Source: Haematococcus lacustris
Lineage: Eukaryota; Chlorophyta; Chlorophyceae; Chlamydomonadales; Haematococcaceae
Assembly: GCA_030144725.1 (NCBI GenBank)
Contig: JASKMD010000002.1
Coordinates: 4,653,362-4,717,361, forward strand
DNA: 64,000 bases
Direction of reading: 5' to 3'
This document shows, piece by piece, positions 12,698 through 24,320 of this stretch (position 1 is its first letter; every line of letters begins with the position of its first letter). The notes beneath the pieces were generated by a model. That model saw only the letters and a program-made list of their open reading frames with translations, ran no database searches and had not been told where the DNA came from. Position numbers and translations under genes: made by a program.

Positions 12698-13995
12698 CTA
12701 CTTGCTGGGAGCTTCCTTCGGTTTCTCTGCGGGGGCCTCCCGCGGCTTGCTGTCCGGGTCCGCCTTGCCTGGCTTCTCCTTCGGAGTGCCGGCAGGCACG
12801 TCGTCACGCCGGCGCTCGGGCATGGTGGGCCCTGAGGGCAGGTCCGCACTCTTCTCCGGCAGCTCTGCGGGCTTGAACTCGGGCGGAGGCCTGCATCAGT
12901 CCGACCACCATCACGACATCCTCAGATGCCGTCATGATTAACATCCCTCTCAGCACAGCCCAACATCCAGGTCATCATCTTCATGCTGTGGCCTACCCTG
13001 ATCACATGATGATGGTGTGACATCCTTTCAAACATTACCCTCGTAAACACCCCTGAGCAGGCATGCCCTGTGTAGCTTCCATGTCTGTTATGCGGTCAGC
13101 CGCATGCAAGCAGGGGTGGATGAGAGGAGGCAATAGCTAGGCCCAGTCTGGGTTGTGCGGGGGAGAGGGCTGCAGTGTGCAGGGGAGGAGGGCTGCTGCA
13201 GTGTGCAGTGTGCAGTTTGCGGGGGAGGAGGGTTACTGGGGTTAGGTACCGGGGAGGAACCGGGGGCGTGGGTACTTGAGGGGTGGGCTGAAGGGCTCCA
13301 GCAACGAGGGTGTGGCCTGCTGATCCCACGCTCAGGCTCCAGGGTGTTACAGCCATGTGTGTGACACTCAAGAGTGCACCCAAAAGCGTGCACATGCTGT
13401 AAATGAGCGGGGTGAGCGGCAGGCTGCACTCTCCACAGCGCTCAGCCTTGAGCATGAGTGTGGCGTCGCAGGATGCTGTGGCATGCCGGAGGGGAGGGGT
13501 TGCACAAGGCCATGCCCTGCTGTGTCTCACCTGTACAGCGGCTGGACTTCTTGTTGTCTCCGTGGGTCCATCTCAGGGTATGTGCTGGGCCCTGGCACAT
13601 AGGAGGGCCTGTACAACAACAACACAATTCAAAAAGCTGAATTGCTGGCTAGTTTAGCTTGTGGATGTGGATGTGGATGACATCAATGAGCTGTGGACAA
13701 TTTTCTGCTTACTCTCGCGCTACCTTACCTGCTGCAGCAGACTAGGCCCACCTCACAAAATCAGCGTCACGGTCAGGCATGGGCCGCGACCATGTGTTAT
13801 CAGGTCTGACTGTTGCCCGGGTAGCTGCATCGTCATGACGTGACATGAACCCAGGTTGAATAAGCAGTTGGACCCCGCATCCTGACAGGCGATCTTACTG
13901 CCAGCTCTGATGATCGGACGTCCTCCTTGCCGTGCTGCCCCGAAACGTTGCGATACGTGAGCGCTAGCGGGGCATACTAAAGTGCTGAGACTCAT
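12698..13995 (-). CDS. Unrecognised protein, possibly plastid-targeted (incomplete model)
   Basis: Three or four exons look coding on the minus strand. Exon 1 (13995-13899) begins MSLSTLVCPASAHVSQRF, a Ser/Ala/Arg-rich start like a chloroplast transit peptide, and ends at a strong GTAAG donor. Exon 2 (13608-13531) continues in phase (contains GDNKKSSRC) between a pyrimidine/CAG acceptor and a GTGAG donor. A third exon starts at 13475 (CDATLMLKAERCGEC). The last exon (12890-12698) reads PPPEFKPAELPEK and a Lys/Pro/Glu-rich tail ending EAPSK and TAG, with very high G/C at third positions. The phase joining exon 3 to the last exon does not match, so at least one exon or boundary is missing. I do not recognise the family; two CxxC-like pairs may bind metal. 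Confidence 0.45.
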
Positions 13996-14250
13996 CTTGT
14001 GAATGCTTTAAGCGAGACAGAACTTGTCGTTGCTTCCGCAAGCAAGTCTGTAACCAATAACCGACAGTCTACAGATGCAAGCTATTGATGCAAACCATGT
14101 GCTATCATTGTGCAAACCTCGTGCTCATCCAGACTAGCTGCATTTGTGCTCGTGATCTCTCGCATCTACCTCCGTGTCCCAGGTCCCGCGACCCAAAGTC
14201 CCAGGTTGCAGTGCACTTCGACTGTGGCTGCCGTGAGGGAGGGAAGGAGA
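13996..14250. promoter_or_regulatory. Divergent intergenic promoter region
   Basis: 255 bases separate the start codons of two divergent genes: the minus-strand unknown gene (13995) and the apyrase (14251). It should hold both promoters and 5' UTRs. I see no clear TATA box. Confidence 0.4.
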
Positions 14251-15284
14251 ATGAAGAAACCAGAGACGCTAGGAGACAAAATGTGGAGGTCAGGAGCAAA
14301 TGGGTCACGTCGTTCCCCACCGCATTGGAGCACCAGGTGTGCTCCGAGCGCAGAGCACGCCAGCAATCACAGTGTCCGCACGTATCCTTGCTGCCTCTGC
14401 GCAGGTATCGCGGCGTGCTACTTGTCTCCCTCGTGCCTGTACTGCTCATCCTCTGTGTCCTTGCCTTAGTACCTCGGCGGTCACCCCTGCCCTACGATCG
14501 TCCGTTGGGGCTGAAGCATGTACAGGACCACGACGCTGGCTTCAAGTACGCCGTTGTGTTCGACGCGGGCAGCACGGGCAGCCGGGTTCACATCTTCAAG
14601 TTCAAGGAAGCTAGCAACGGCCTAGAGCTTGTGCACGATACATTTCAGCAGCTCAAGCCAGGGCTAAGTGCCTACGCTGACGACCCCAGTAAAGCAGCAG
14701 AATCATTAGTACCCTTGCTTGATACAGTGGTCCGCACAGTGCCTGAGGTGCTGCAGGTGGGCCATGCAGCAGCAATGGTCGTAGCGTGACAATCATTGCG
14801 TAACTTACTCATACACCCACCTTCCACATGGTCTTGCAGGCCAGCACACCCTTGTCTTTGAAGGCCACTGCCGGCCTCCGGCTTCTTCCTGGTGACAAAG
14901 CAGACAAAATCCTTGCAGCCGTGACCACTTTGATGCACAGATACAAATTCAAGATGGCTGCCAATGCAGTTTCTATCATGGACGGTGAGTGCGTGCGTGT
15001 GTGCGCGCACACGTGTCTATGTTTGCATCGAAGCCGCACAGCCCACCATCCCTGATCACAGCCCACAATCAGTGCCAGCTATGCTAGGCTGCACTGGCTG
15101 GGGAGGCAGTACTTGCCATAGCTTCCATGTCCTAAATGCAGGTCAGGACGAGGGTGCTTTTGCCTGGCTCACCTTGAACTATTTGTTGGAACGGCTTGGC
15201 AAGGGGCCCAGTGCCACAGTGTCAGCCATTGACCTTGGAGGCGGATCTGTACAGGTGAGTGATGGAGTCCGAGGCAGCCCAGGT

Positions 15285-15315
<31 letters not shown>

Positions 15316-18300
15316 AGGGTTCAATAGAGGACTTTGACATTGTGTTGGGGTGGGAAGTAGGTGTTGTCAGTCCCAGTGGGATTATGCACAGCTCAGCCCA
15401 ATTGACCGCACCAGCTGCAGGCGTGGCACCTAGGATGCATTGACCATTAGTCCCCTCGGCCTGGCTGCTGGTAAACCAAGACTCAGGGGGTTGCTGGGCA
15501 CAGGAAGCCTTTGCAATGACGGATGAGGAGGCCAAGGCCGCACCCAAGGGGTACACCGTGAAGCTCAAGGGCGCAGGCACCACCTACACTGTCTACGTGC
15601 ATAGGTGGGCTGGCACGCACCCAGCCAGCTGCACCACAAGACCTGCTGCCCAGATGCTGTGTAGGAATGACAGCACTGTCGTGCTCACACACACCTTTTT
15701 TCCTTGTGTGCGTGCCGCAATGAAACAGCAACTTACGCATGACGCCCCTGCCAGCGCAGGGGCTGGGTCAGTCATAACCCTGAAACCTGACCCCCTAGTT
15801 CTAACCCTCTGCCGGCGCAGGGCAGCTGCTGTATGCCACAGGCCCCGTGGTGGCTGTGCAGCCAGGCAGAGTGGCACGCACGCTTGCGTGGTGTGCACAT
15901 GACCTGGCTTTGTGTGGTGCATGCATTAGTATATGTTGCATGATGCTGCCTAGTGGTTAAGCATGAGCCAAGAGTGTGCGGCAGGGTGTGCCTGCAGCAT
16001 GAGAGTCGAGAGAGTCAGGACACTGGCATGTCCAGGCTATGAGTTTGTATGCTGCGGTGGTGTGTGTGATACGTATGATGCCCTGTTGAAACGTAGCTGG
16101 CTCTGGCCAAGGGTCCAGCACTAGGGTGACCTTCAGCTAGCTGCCACTGACCGTGACACACTGTGCACATTAGACCCTCCACCCTCGCAGCCGCTCTGAC
16201 TGCCAGTGCCAGCTTGAGCACACATGCCCTCTTTGCATGCTACACTACCCCTGCCTCCTGGCCTGGTTCAACCCGCCTAAATCCGTGTCTTGACAACTGC
16301 TCGCCTGTCACATGGCACTGGCACTGGCACACTTTCTTGTCTTACTGCCTTGCTGCACCCTGCCCTGCCAGCATGTCTGCCTTCGCTGCCGGCCACTGTG
16401 CCTAACTGCTTCACCTGCTTGCAATCCCTTCTTGTGTCCAGTCTGTACTGGTAGACGGCAGCAGAGAAAGGGATAGCCATTGTCCTCTGTTCAGCCAATG
16501 TGCTTCCTGCTGTCTGTGCAGTTACTTGGGCTACGGCCTCATGGCTGGGCGCTCCAAGGTTATGGAGCAGGTCAATGCTACCCAAGGGTCCCACCCCTGC
16601 TTCACCAAGGTATGCCATGCTTGCATGCTTGTATGCTTGCATGCTTGCACCCTGAAGCCCCCTCCCAGGACAGTGGCGCACCCTGCCATGGGCCACCTAC
16701 AGCTTTTGCTAGTCAAGGGAGCAGTCCTAAGAACTCACACAGGCAATGAGGTGGTTGGCTTACACCATCCATGCTGTTAGCCCTTGGCCATTGCTCCTAA
16801 GAGGCTGAGAGCAGCACCACCTGTCAGCAACACGCTTATGTACGTGGCCCCCTGCAGGAGTGCTTCACTGTTGACCACGCCTGGCTGTAGCGGTGCGCTC
16901 TGCTTGCTTACGCTGGCCGTGTGTGCAGGGGGGGGATACTGTGTACAAGTATGCTGGCAAGGAGTTTGCAATCAAGGCCAACAAATCACACGGCCAGCGC
17001 TGCATGAACATCAGCACACAGGCACTGGGCGTGGCGGCTGCATGTGGGGCAGCTGTGGTAAGTCAGTGCCATCATTGAAAGCAGATGACTGGCACAATGC
17101 AGTCATCCCAGAGGAGCTGCCGGGAAGATGCATGATTATGTGTGACCAGCACAGAGCATCACACACAGGAGCCAGACCCGGGAGGGGTTTCAGCACATGC
17201 AGACTCCCATGCTACGCTTGGGGTGGGCTTGAACAAGAGCATGCCATCATGCACATTCACCTAACTGAGGCGCTCTGTGTGTCTGGGATGCATTATGGAA
17301 CGCTGTCGCTGCACCATGGCGCACCCGCTGCACTGTGGTCTGGCGCAAGCAGCAACGCGCAACGATCTCACCTGGCTAGGCCATGCTCCACATCACGGTC
17401 ATACAGCTGCGGCCGCGTGTCATCATCATCAGCAGCAGCAGCACTACATGCACAAACACAGCGTCATCATTATAACCTGGCATTCGAATGCCGTAACGCT
17501 GCATCGCCTGAATGGCTGATGTTGAAGCTGCGGGTGGCGTGTGTGGGGTGCGGTCTGCACAGGAGCAATGCACGTTCAGCGGCGCATGGCGGGGCAAGGC
17601 TCGATACGGGGCCGCCTACTACGTGTCCTCCTACTTCTGGGACCGGGCTGTCGATTCTGGCATCATCACTGACAGCAGCGCACTGACCTGGCCAACCACA
17701 CCAGAGGTACAGTGCGGAACAGGGTGACCGCAGCACCACCATCAGAGCAACAGGGTGACCACAGCACCACCATCACACCATCACACCATCACCCTCAGCG
17801 CAAGACGGACAGAAGGATAGAAGGACAGTCATGGGTAGCAGCACAGCGACAGACAGTGGCTACAGAGCCTGCAGCAACAGCAGCAGGGGTGGAACAAGAG
17901 CAGAGGCAGCAAGACATGGCATCAGCCTCTCGGCAGAGATGGTGGAGAAGGGTTGCAAGGTGCGGTGCCTACCTCACGCTCCTTGACAGCGGGCTCGCCC
18001 AGCTCTGCTCATGTGCCTTGCGTCTGTGCAGATGTATGCGACGAAGGCTGCGGAAAGCTGCAGTAAGACAGACCTGACTGACCTGCTGGCAACACACAAG
18101 GGTGGGTGTGCCCTCTAGGATCTGACAGGCTGCATCATGGCCACCGGCTGGCTAGATAGGTCTCAGGGCTGCAACCAGGTGAACAAGCCACGCTTTGGCA
18201 CCCTTGCCTTGCGTTGCCATTGCCACTGGCCACTGGCACATTAGCCGCAAGCATCATGGTCAGAGGGCAACCACAAGTGGCAGGCGCACTGCCTGGCTGC

Positions 18301-19638
18301 CTCCCTCCCTCTCACCATCAGCTGCAGCAGGGGTCGCCGACCTCCTCACAGAGGCTTCACTAACAGTCACATGGTGCTGTACCACCCTGTGTCTGATAAC
18401 TAGGTCTTGCCTCCTGGCTGCTACTGTGCAGCTTGTGGTGCAGCAGGATGGCTGGGTTGGCTGACGGTGACAAGTCATGGGTCCGGCTGCAGGTCTGGCA
18501 CCCGACACCGCCCCTTTCCTGTGCCTGGACTTGTCCTATTGCCACCAGCTGCTCACCGCTGGCTTCAAGCTGGCGGGCAATCAGCCCATCACCCTGGTGG
18601 GTGCCAACAGCCCTGCAGGCCCTATGCTTCCTACCTTGTAGTCACCCACCCACCCTCCCTCCCTCCCACAGCCACCCACAGCTACCCACAGCCACCCACC
18701 CACCTACACCCTCACTCACCCACAGCCACATAACATGGTGGGGTCTTGCGTGCTGCAGCAACGCTGGTGGCAAATAATCGGACCGCACATAGTCAAATGC
18801 TATGTAATGATGGTGTTGATGCCGATTCCCATACCCACATATCGTGTGTTGCAGCAATGCTAACAGTATCTGTTCTTGGTTTACATCAGTAAATGCCAAT
18901 GCAATGATAATCAAGACCAACAGTCACACCACACCACACCACACCACACCACACCACACCACACCACACCACACCACACCACACCACACCACACCACACC
19001 ACACCAACCCACACCAACCCACACCAACCCACACCAACCCACACCAACCCAGTGGCCACCACCCAAGCAGCCTAGTATACCACCCTCCGCTCCTCACGCA
19101 CCTGTGCCCCTGTTTCCCTGTAGCTGCTGCAATCTGGCCACCACGCTGCAGCCCAACAGCTGCCACAGCTGACCTGGAAGGGACTTTGATGTCATCATTA
19201 ACAGCAGCAGCAGCAGCAGTACCACCATGGTTGGCATCATCGCCCTCAGTCAGGCAGCATGGGGTTGTCACTGTCCATGCCATGTGATGTCGGCAGGGCT
19301 CATTCTCTGCATGCGCTGCATGAATCTGCATGCACTGTCATATAGCCTACAAGCACACTGGTTTAGCAACATATGCCAAACTGCACATATATATAAATTA
19401 GACCTATGGCCCATGCTCCCACCCCCATGCTGAACCCTGCCCCGTGCCTTGCCTGGTCATGGTTGACCCCAGCGAGTCATGACCCTTGGCCTCTCCCTCA
19501 CATTTGCGCCTCCCTGCTGCCTCATGCACTGCCTCATGCACGTGGTGGGTGCAGGTCAAGCAGATCAGCTACAAGGGCCAGAACATTGAAGCAAGTTGGG
19601 CCTTGGGTGCAGCCGTCAACGACCTTTCAGCCACATGA
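14251..19638 (+). CDS. Apyrase / ectonucleoside triphosphate diphosphohydrolase (GDA1/CD39 family)
   Basis: Hydrolyses nucleoside tri- and diphosphates, probably in the Golgi/ER lumen or at the cell surface. Exons: 14251-14336, 14405-14756, 14840-14984, 15142-15254, 15504-15604, 16522-16609, 16929-17057, 17563-17706, 18032-18101, 18493-18596, 19555-19638; all phases join, giving 471 residues. After a short basic N-terminus comes one hydrophobic segment ([20 protein letters not shown]), a type II signal anchor, so the catalytic domain is lumenal or external. Apyrase conserved regions are visible: [12 protein letters not shown] (ACR1), KATAGLRLL (ACR2), the [12 protein letters not shown] segment (ACR3) and [10 protein letters not shown] (ACR4). 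Several cysteines in the C-terminal half fit family disulfides. Length is normal. The start is the ATG whose exon joins in phase to the anchor; an upstream ATG is not excluded. Only this 11-exon form is supported. Confidence 0.93.
18923..19050. repeat. (ACACC)n array grading into a longer ACCCA/ACACCA repeat
   Basis: Tandem pentamers in the last intron of the apyrase gene, followed by ten-base ACCCACACCA-type units. Intronic, no coding content. Confidence 0.9.
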
Positions 19639-20257
19639 TTTCTGTGGGACAGGAAACCATCGCCACGGCCTCTTCCCCATCCATACCCTCCGTCAGCCCC
19701 AAGCAAACCTCGACACGCCCATCAGTCAGAACCTTGCAGCTTAGCCAGTTTGTGCTTAAGCCAACCTTGATATTGAGGCTGGCAGGAAGATGATGGCTTC
19801 CACAACTCTCCCGAACACATGTTTCCGTACGTACAGACAGCCGTCCAAGTGCAACGCTGCACTCCTGACTTTTTGTGCTATTATTTGCATTGCCTATACA
19901 ACCCTTCCGCAATTGGGTCATTCGTCGGGACATAGCAGGCAATAGTGCTGTGATGGTTAGGCAGCATGAATAGCTTGTTAACTCAAATCACACATACTCA
20001 AATCACAACATACTCATACTCGCACATACTCAAATCACAACATCGGCCATGCACAAGCCAGACTATGCAAATAAGCATGGACGCTCAGGAAGTTAAATCA
20101 TCTTATGGCATCATCTTATGGCAAACTAAGTATTTCTGCATTTCAAACAGTGCAGGCCTACAAACAAGCCGCGTTGAAAAGGATAGGCTGAGAACCAGCG
20201 GCATCCGCTCAGTTTCACTGATGATGATGTGGCTTACACCGCTTAAGCCGTCAGCCG
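19639..20257. other. Apyrase 3' flank and LINE 3' tail
   Basis: The apyrase 3' UTR begins here, but the first plus-strand TGTAA I find is at 20303-20307, inside the LINE. Short CACATACTCAAATCACA direct repeats lie at 19985-20045. From about 20220 the sequence belongs to the minus-strand LINE 3' end, including its own TGTAA (TTACA on the plus strand near 20233). No gene is visible. Confidence 0.5.
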
Positions 20258-21640
20258 TTAGGCTGCTAGGCCGCCCTCCCCCTCTAGGGGTTCGGGACTT
20301 TCTGTAACGCACTTCAAAGCAAGGTGCACAAACAAAGGTGCACATGGGCTCAACATGAAGTCATGCAAATTCTCATTATTGTTCTGTAAAGTCATGGCAA
20401 ACTCCGGCTGCTCCCTGATGGAACTCGTGGCAGTGCACTCAAAGATGAAATGCATGGCGTCATCCACTACCCCCTCTGTGCATCTGGTGCATGTGCGATC
20501 AATGAAAGTTACCCCCTCAAACCGAGCCTTCTCCACCCCCAGACCACTGTTGCCTAACCTGAACCTAGTCAAGCTCGTGCGAACTTCTGTAGAGAGCTGT
20601 CTGTTAAGCAGGTGTGGTGCCATGTGATTGATGCCAATGCCGTCCCCATGCTTGAACCATGCAGCATACGAACATCTCTCCCGATGCACCGTCTCAGGCA
20701 ATCTAGGGTCTCCCTCAAACCCAACCCAACGCCTCCCCCACCTCTCGAGCCACTTCACTTCCATAGCCTTGGTGCCTAGGACCATGTCCGGGCTCAAGGT
20801 GAACTCACCCCCCATCAGCTCTCTGGCGGCAAGCTGGAACTGAGCACTCCAGCTGGCCTGGCAACCCCTGCCTTATATATAATGCAGCCCTAAGCCAGTA
20901 AAGTTGGAGGGGCAGCTGCCCCAACTCATGCAGCACCATCAGGCCTGACACTGAGCCACGTACCCTGGCAGCAAACCTGAGAAAGCTGAGCATGCGTGTT
21001 TGCACTGGGTTGGAGAGCTGCATACCGTGCCCAAGGAAGGCAGTGCCCCATACCTGGCTGCCATACAGCCCTAAGGGGAGCACAAACGCTCTAATGAGGT
21101 GACACAGGGCATAGGGATCATGCAGGACCCCATACTCTCTAGCACGCTTGCACGCCTGGCGCATGGCGAGGAACATGCCAGCCCTCATATGAGTGGCAGC
21201 AAAAGCAGGGGTGGCGCTAGGGTTGAAGTGCATGCCTAAGTACTTGAACTCTCTCACCACAGGCAGGATCTCATGCTTGTACCCAATCCTAGGTGCTGCA
21301 GTTTGTGAGTTGCCATTGAAGACCATCACCTTTGACTTGCCCACATTGACTGTAAGGTGTTTCCTGTCTGCAAAGCCTTGAAGCTGGCAGACCAGCCGCT
21401 GCAGCCCGTGGGGCGAGGTGCTCACCAGGGTCAAGTCATCAGCATACATGAAGTGGGTGACAGGTGTGCCTTGCACCCTCACAGCATCAACAGGACCCAG
21501 GAACTCCTTACTAATGTCGTGAACATAGAGAGCAAACAGGAGTGGGCTGATGGGGCAGCCTTGCTTGACACCTTGGTCCGGAATCACTGGGGGGGTGCGG
21601 TGGGGCATGACTGTTATGGCACCACAGCACTGACGATGAA
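20258..21640 (-). mobile_element. 5'-truncated non-LTR retrotransposon (LINE) with frameshifted reverse transcriptase
   Basis: Minus-strand reading shows a non-LTR reverse transcriptase: QGVKQGCPISPLLFALYVHDI, then the catalytic FMYADDL box, the GKSKVMVFNG turn and VREFKYLGMHF, all typical of LINE polymerases. Near 20850 the frame shifts; the other frame continues through LAARELMGGEFTLSPD to a Cys/His cluster (CTRC, then HFIFEC) common at LINE C-termini, ending in a stop at 20258. Upstream of about 21640 the RT similarity stops, so the endonuclease and N-terminal RT are missing, the usual result of 5' truncation on insertion. It cannot move on its own. It lies between the apyrase and G6PD genes. 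Confidence 0.88.
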
Positions 21641-21957
21641 ACTCTTTCAGTTTTTCAATGAAACACTCATTGAAAATCTGAAAATTGGAAATCTGAAGAT
21701 TCACAAGCCTGGCTATAACGAAGTTGGAGCATGTCACATACTAAAACTGCGACATATATAGATACAGACCCACAGATACCGAATCTGTAGGTTCCTTTCA
21801 GCGCCAGGGGGGCATACAGGGCCGTGGGACTTAGGGACGAAGGCAGGAGGGCCGTATATTTCTGCATGTCGCTCTACATGTGACATAAATCCATAACCCT
21901 CTCGGGAAACCCAAGTTGCTTGAGAACGCCACCACCTGTCTTAAACCACATCGCGTG

Positions 21958-22383
21958 ATGGCTAAGAAGAAGCGGAAGGTCATCTTGAAGCAAAAGAAGG
22001 GTCCAGCAAAGAAACTGAAAGGTTCATGTCCCTAGCCGACTGTGAGCACGTGAGTTACGTGCTATGTGTGTGTGATTACCCGTCGCTCTTGCTGGTTCCA
22101 TCGCAACTTCTCGTTCCTCTCAAGGAACACAACGACAGCCGCAAATTGCCATCCTGCTGATTGATGAAGCGCAGGAATGGGGTGGAAAACGAAGAGGCGC
22201 CAAGTAAGGGGCCGGCTCCGCCATGTCTGTCCCCGCATTGTGTGTCCCCGACTTCTGTCTTGACCTGTCAAAGTGGCCTGGCAAAGTGCTGATTATGATT
22301 GCCTGCAGCTGATCAAAGTCCCGGGTGGCGCTGTGCTGCGCGGCTTCAAGAAGACCAAGCGCAAGATATTGGCACATCTCCAG
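21958..22383 (+). CDS. Possible small basic protein (weak candidate)
   Basis: An ATG at 21958 opens a Lys-rich reading (MAKKKRKVILKQKKGPAKK) that reaches a stop at 22035. A separate exon-like stretch at 22309-22383 (LIKVPGGAVLRGFKKTKRK) sits between a CAG acceptor and a GTGAC donor. Both are very basic, which could fit a nucleolar or ribosomal factor, but I cannot join them in phase and do not recognise them. Equally they may be chance. The 5' end of the LINE is about 320 bases to the left. Confidence 0.2.
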
Positions 22384-23614
22384 GTGACCGTCATTAGTCG
22401 GCTGGCTAATCCTACCCCGAATCGGAGCAGGTCTATGCTTCACACTTCACTCTTACCGACACATCACGACACACGCACGACATCGGCCATGCACGAACCA
22501 GCCTACGTGAACAAGCAAGCACTCCTTGCACCACACGACATGACGCCGCGGACAAACCACCAGCAAGCAATTGATACTGCCAGCAGCTTTGAACCATCAC
22601 CATGCTCTAGCCATACACCATGACAAGCTACCTTGCGCACACTTATCATTCATGCATGCCCACAGAATGCCACACCGCAAGCCATGAGGGGAACAACACC
22701 TAGCCAACAAACAGCTGCCAGTTTCAGCAATATACTGCACGGTTAAACAGTATAAGTCATAAACATCCAACCACACAACCCTCATCCAACTCCTCACCCT
22801 CACTGCCTGTGTACTGCTGTTCAGGCTACTGCACAATTGTCAAGCTGACACACATCACACATCACACACATCACATCAGCGGGTTAGGAGGACTGTCCAG
22901 GCATCCTCACACCATTGCACACCAACCATAACCGCCCTGAATACCCAACTGTGCTGCCCTGCTCCCGCAACCACCAGCCTACCCACAGGCTGACTCACCC
23001 CTGAGGCCCACCCCTGCCCTCACACCCCTCCAGCCTCATCCTGGTACCGACCCGTACTCTCACCTTGTAACCTTGCCCCACCTCCCCTCCCGCCCCTCAG
23101 CCCAATGCTCCCTTGCCCCAGCCCCATTGCCTCTTGATCCCCAGCCCTAGCTACTGCTGTGCCTTGCCCTACTAGGAAGAAAGATGGCTTACACCGCTTA
23201 TGCCATTGGCTGTACGGCTGCTCGACCACCCTCGCACTCAGGGTGTTTGGGTCCCCGATGTCAAGTATCTGAACTCCACCCTCAGAACCCAGCCAGCCTT
23301 GACAAACCCAACAACCCCACAACCCTCCCCCTGCAGGCCTGCTCCTACAGGCTGTGGGTGGTATTGTAAGGTCTCCTCCAGGCAGTGAGCGGCTCTTTCT
23401 GTAGGTTGATGTCCCTGACATTGCCGGAGCCACAACAGCCTTGGCAGCCCTGTGTTGTGGCATATCTTGCCACCCTTGGTTAACTGGCAGTCGTGGTGAG
23501 TAAGCCAGCCATGGTGGCTTTGCCAGGCGTGAGCAAGCAGGCAGCCTCCGGGCAGCAAGAGCGTTGTCTGGTCCACCCTGCCCAGCCCAGCCCAGCCCAG
23601 CACTGTCAGCCCGC
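22384..23614. other. Intergenic stretch, G6PD 3' UTR on its right
   Basis: No gene seen. Holds simple ACACATCAC repeats (near 22855), C-rich sequence, and at 23184-23260 a short piece resembling the LINE 3' end (GGCTTACACCGCTTA shared with 20231). The minus-strand TGTAA inside that piece (23189-23193) is the best poly(A) signal for G6PD. Confidence 0.45.
23189..23193 (-). promoter_or_regulatory. Candidate polyadenylation signal of G6PD
   Basis: TTACA on the plus strand is TGTAA on the minus strand, 422 bases beyond the G6PD stop. It lies in a LINE-derived fragment. Confidence 0.4.
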
Positions 23615-24286
23615 TCACAACTCATCCTCAGCCATGTCGCCCCAGCGCACGTTGTACTTGGCAGCCAGGTAGTGTGACCCCACGGGGCCGCGGCTGCCGT
23701 AAGGGTACAGCTCCGGAGCTACCTGCGGCCACAGCACTCGGCCAGGGGCTGGGCAGGGCAGCTGGGTGGAAGCTGGGTGGAAGCTGGGTGGAAGTAGCCA
23801 GCTGGGTGGAAGCTGGGCAGCTGGGTGGAAGTAGCCAGCTGGGTGGAAGTAGCCAGCTGGGGGAAAGGTGGCTAGGGGGTGGGCAGCCAGGGGTCAGGCA
23901 GCCAGGCTGGCCAGCTGGCTGGTTGGTCAGGCAGCTTTCAGAAGCAAAGTTGCCGGGGGAGGTCTGGCAACCAGACGACTAGTGAGAGGTTTGGATGGCT
24001 CGGCATGCAGTGGGTATAAAGGGGCCAGGAAGGCAGGCCGAAAGCAGGTGGAAGGCCGGGCAGGCGGGTGGGGGTGGGGGTGGGGGTGGGGGGTGGGTGG
24101 CCAGCAGAAACAAAGTAGAGTTGCAAGAGGTAGTCAGGTCTGGCCCCAGGCCGCCCCGCACCTGCTTGGCGTCAATCTCTTGCAGTACTGGGGTGAACAG
24201 CTTCCAGGCAGCTTCCAGCTCATCATTGCGGATGAACAGCCGCTTGTCACCTGGGGGCAGGGCAGCAGCGAAAGGGGCCAACTTCT

Positions 24287-24320
<34 letters not shown>

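Noticed and set aside
23020..23625. 201-codon minus-strand frame overlapping the last G6PD exon
   Set aside because: Different frame from the conserved G6PD C-terminus; composition follows simple repeats.
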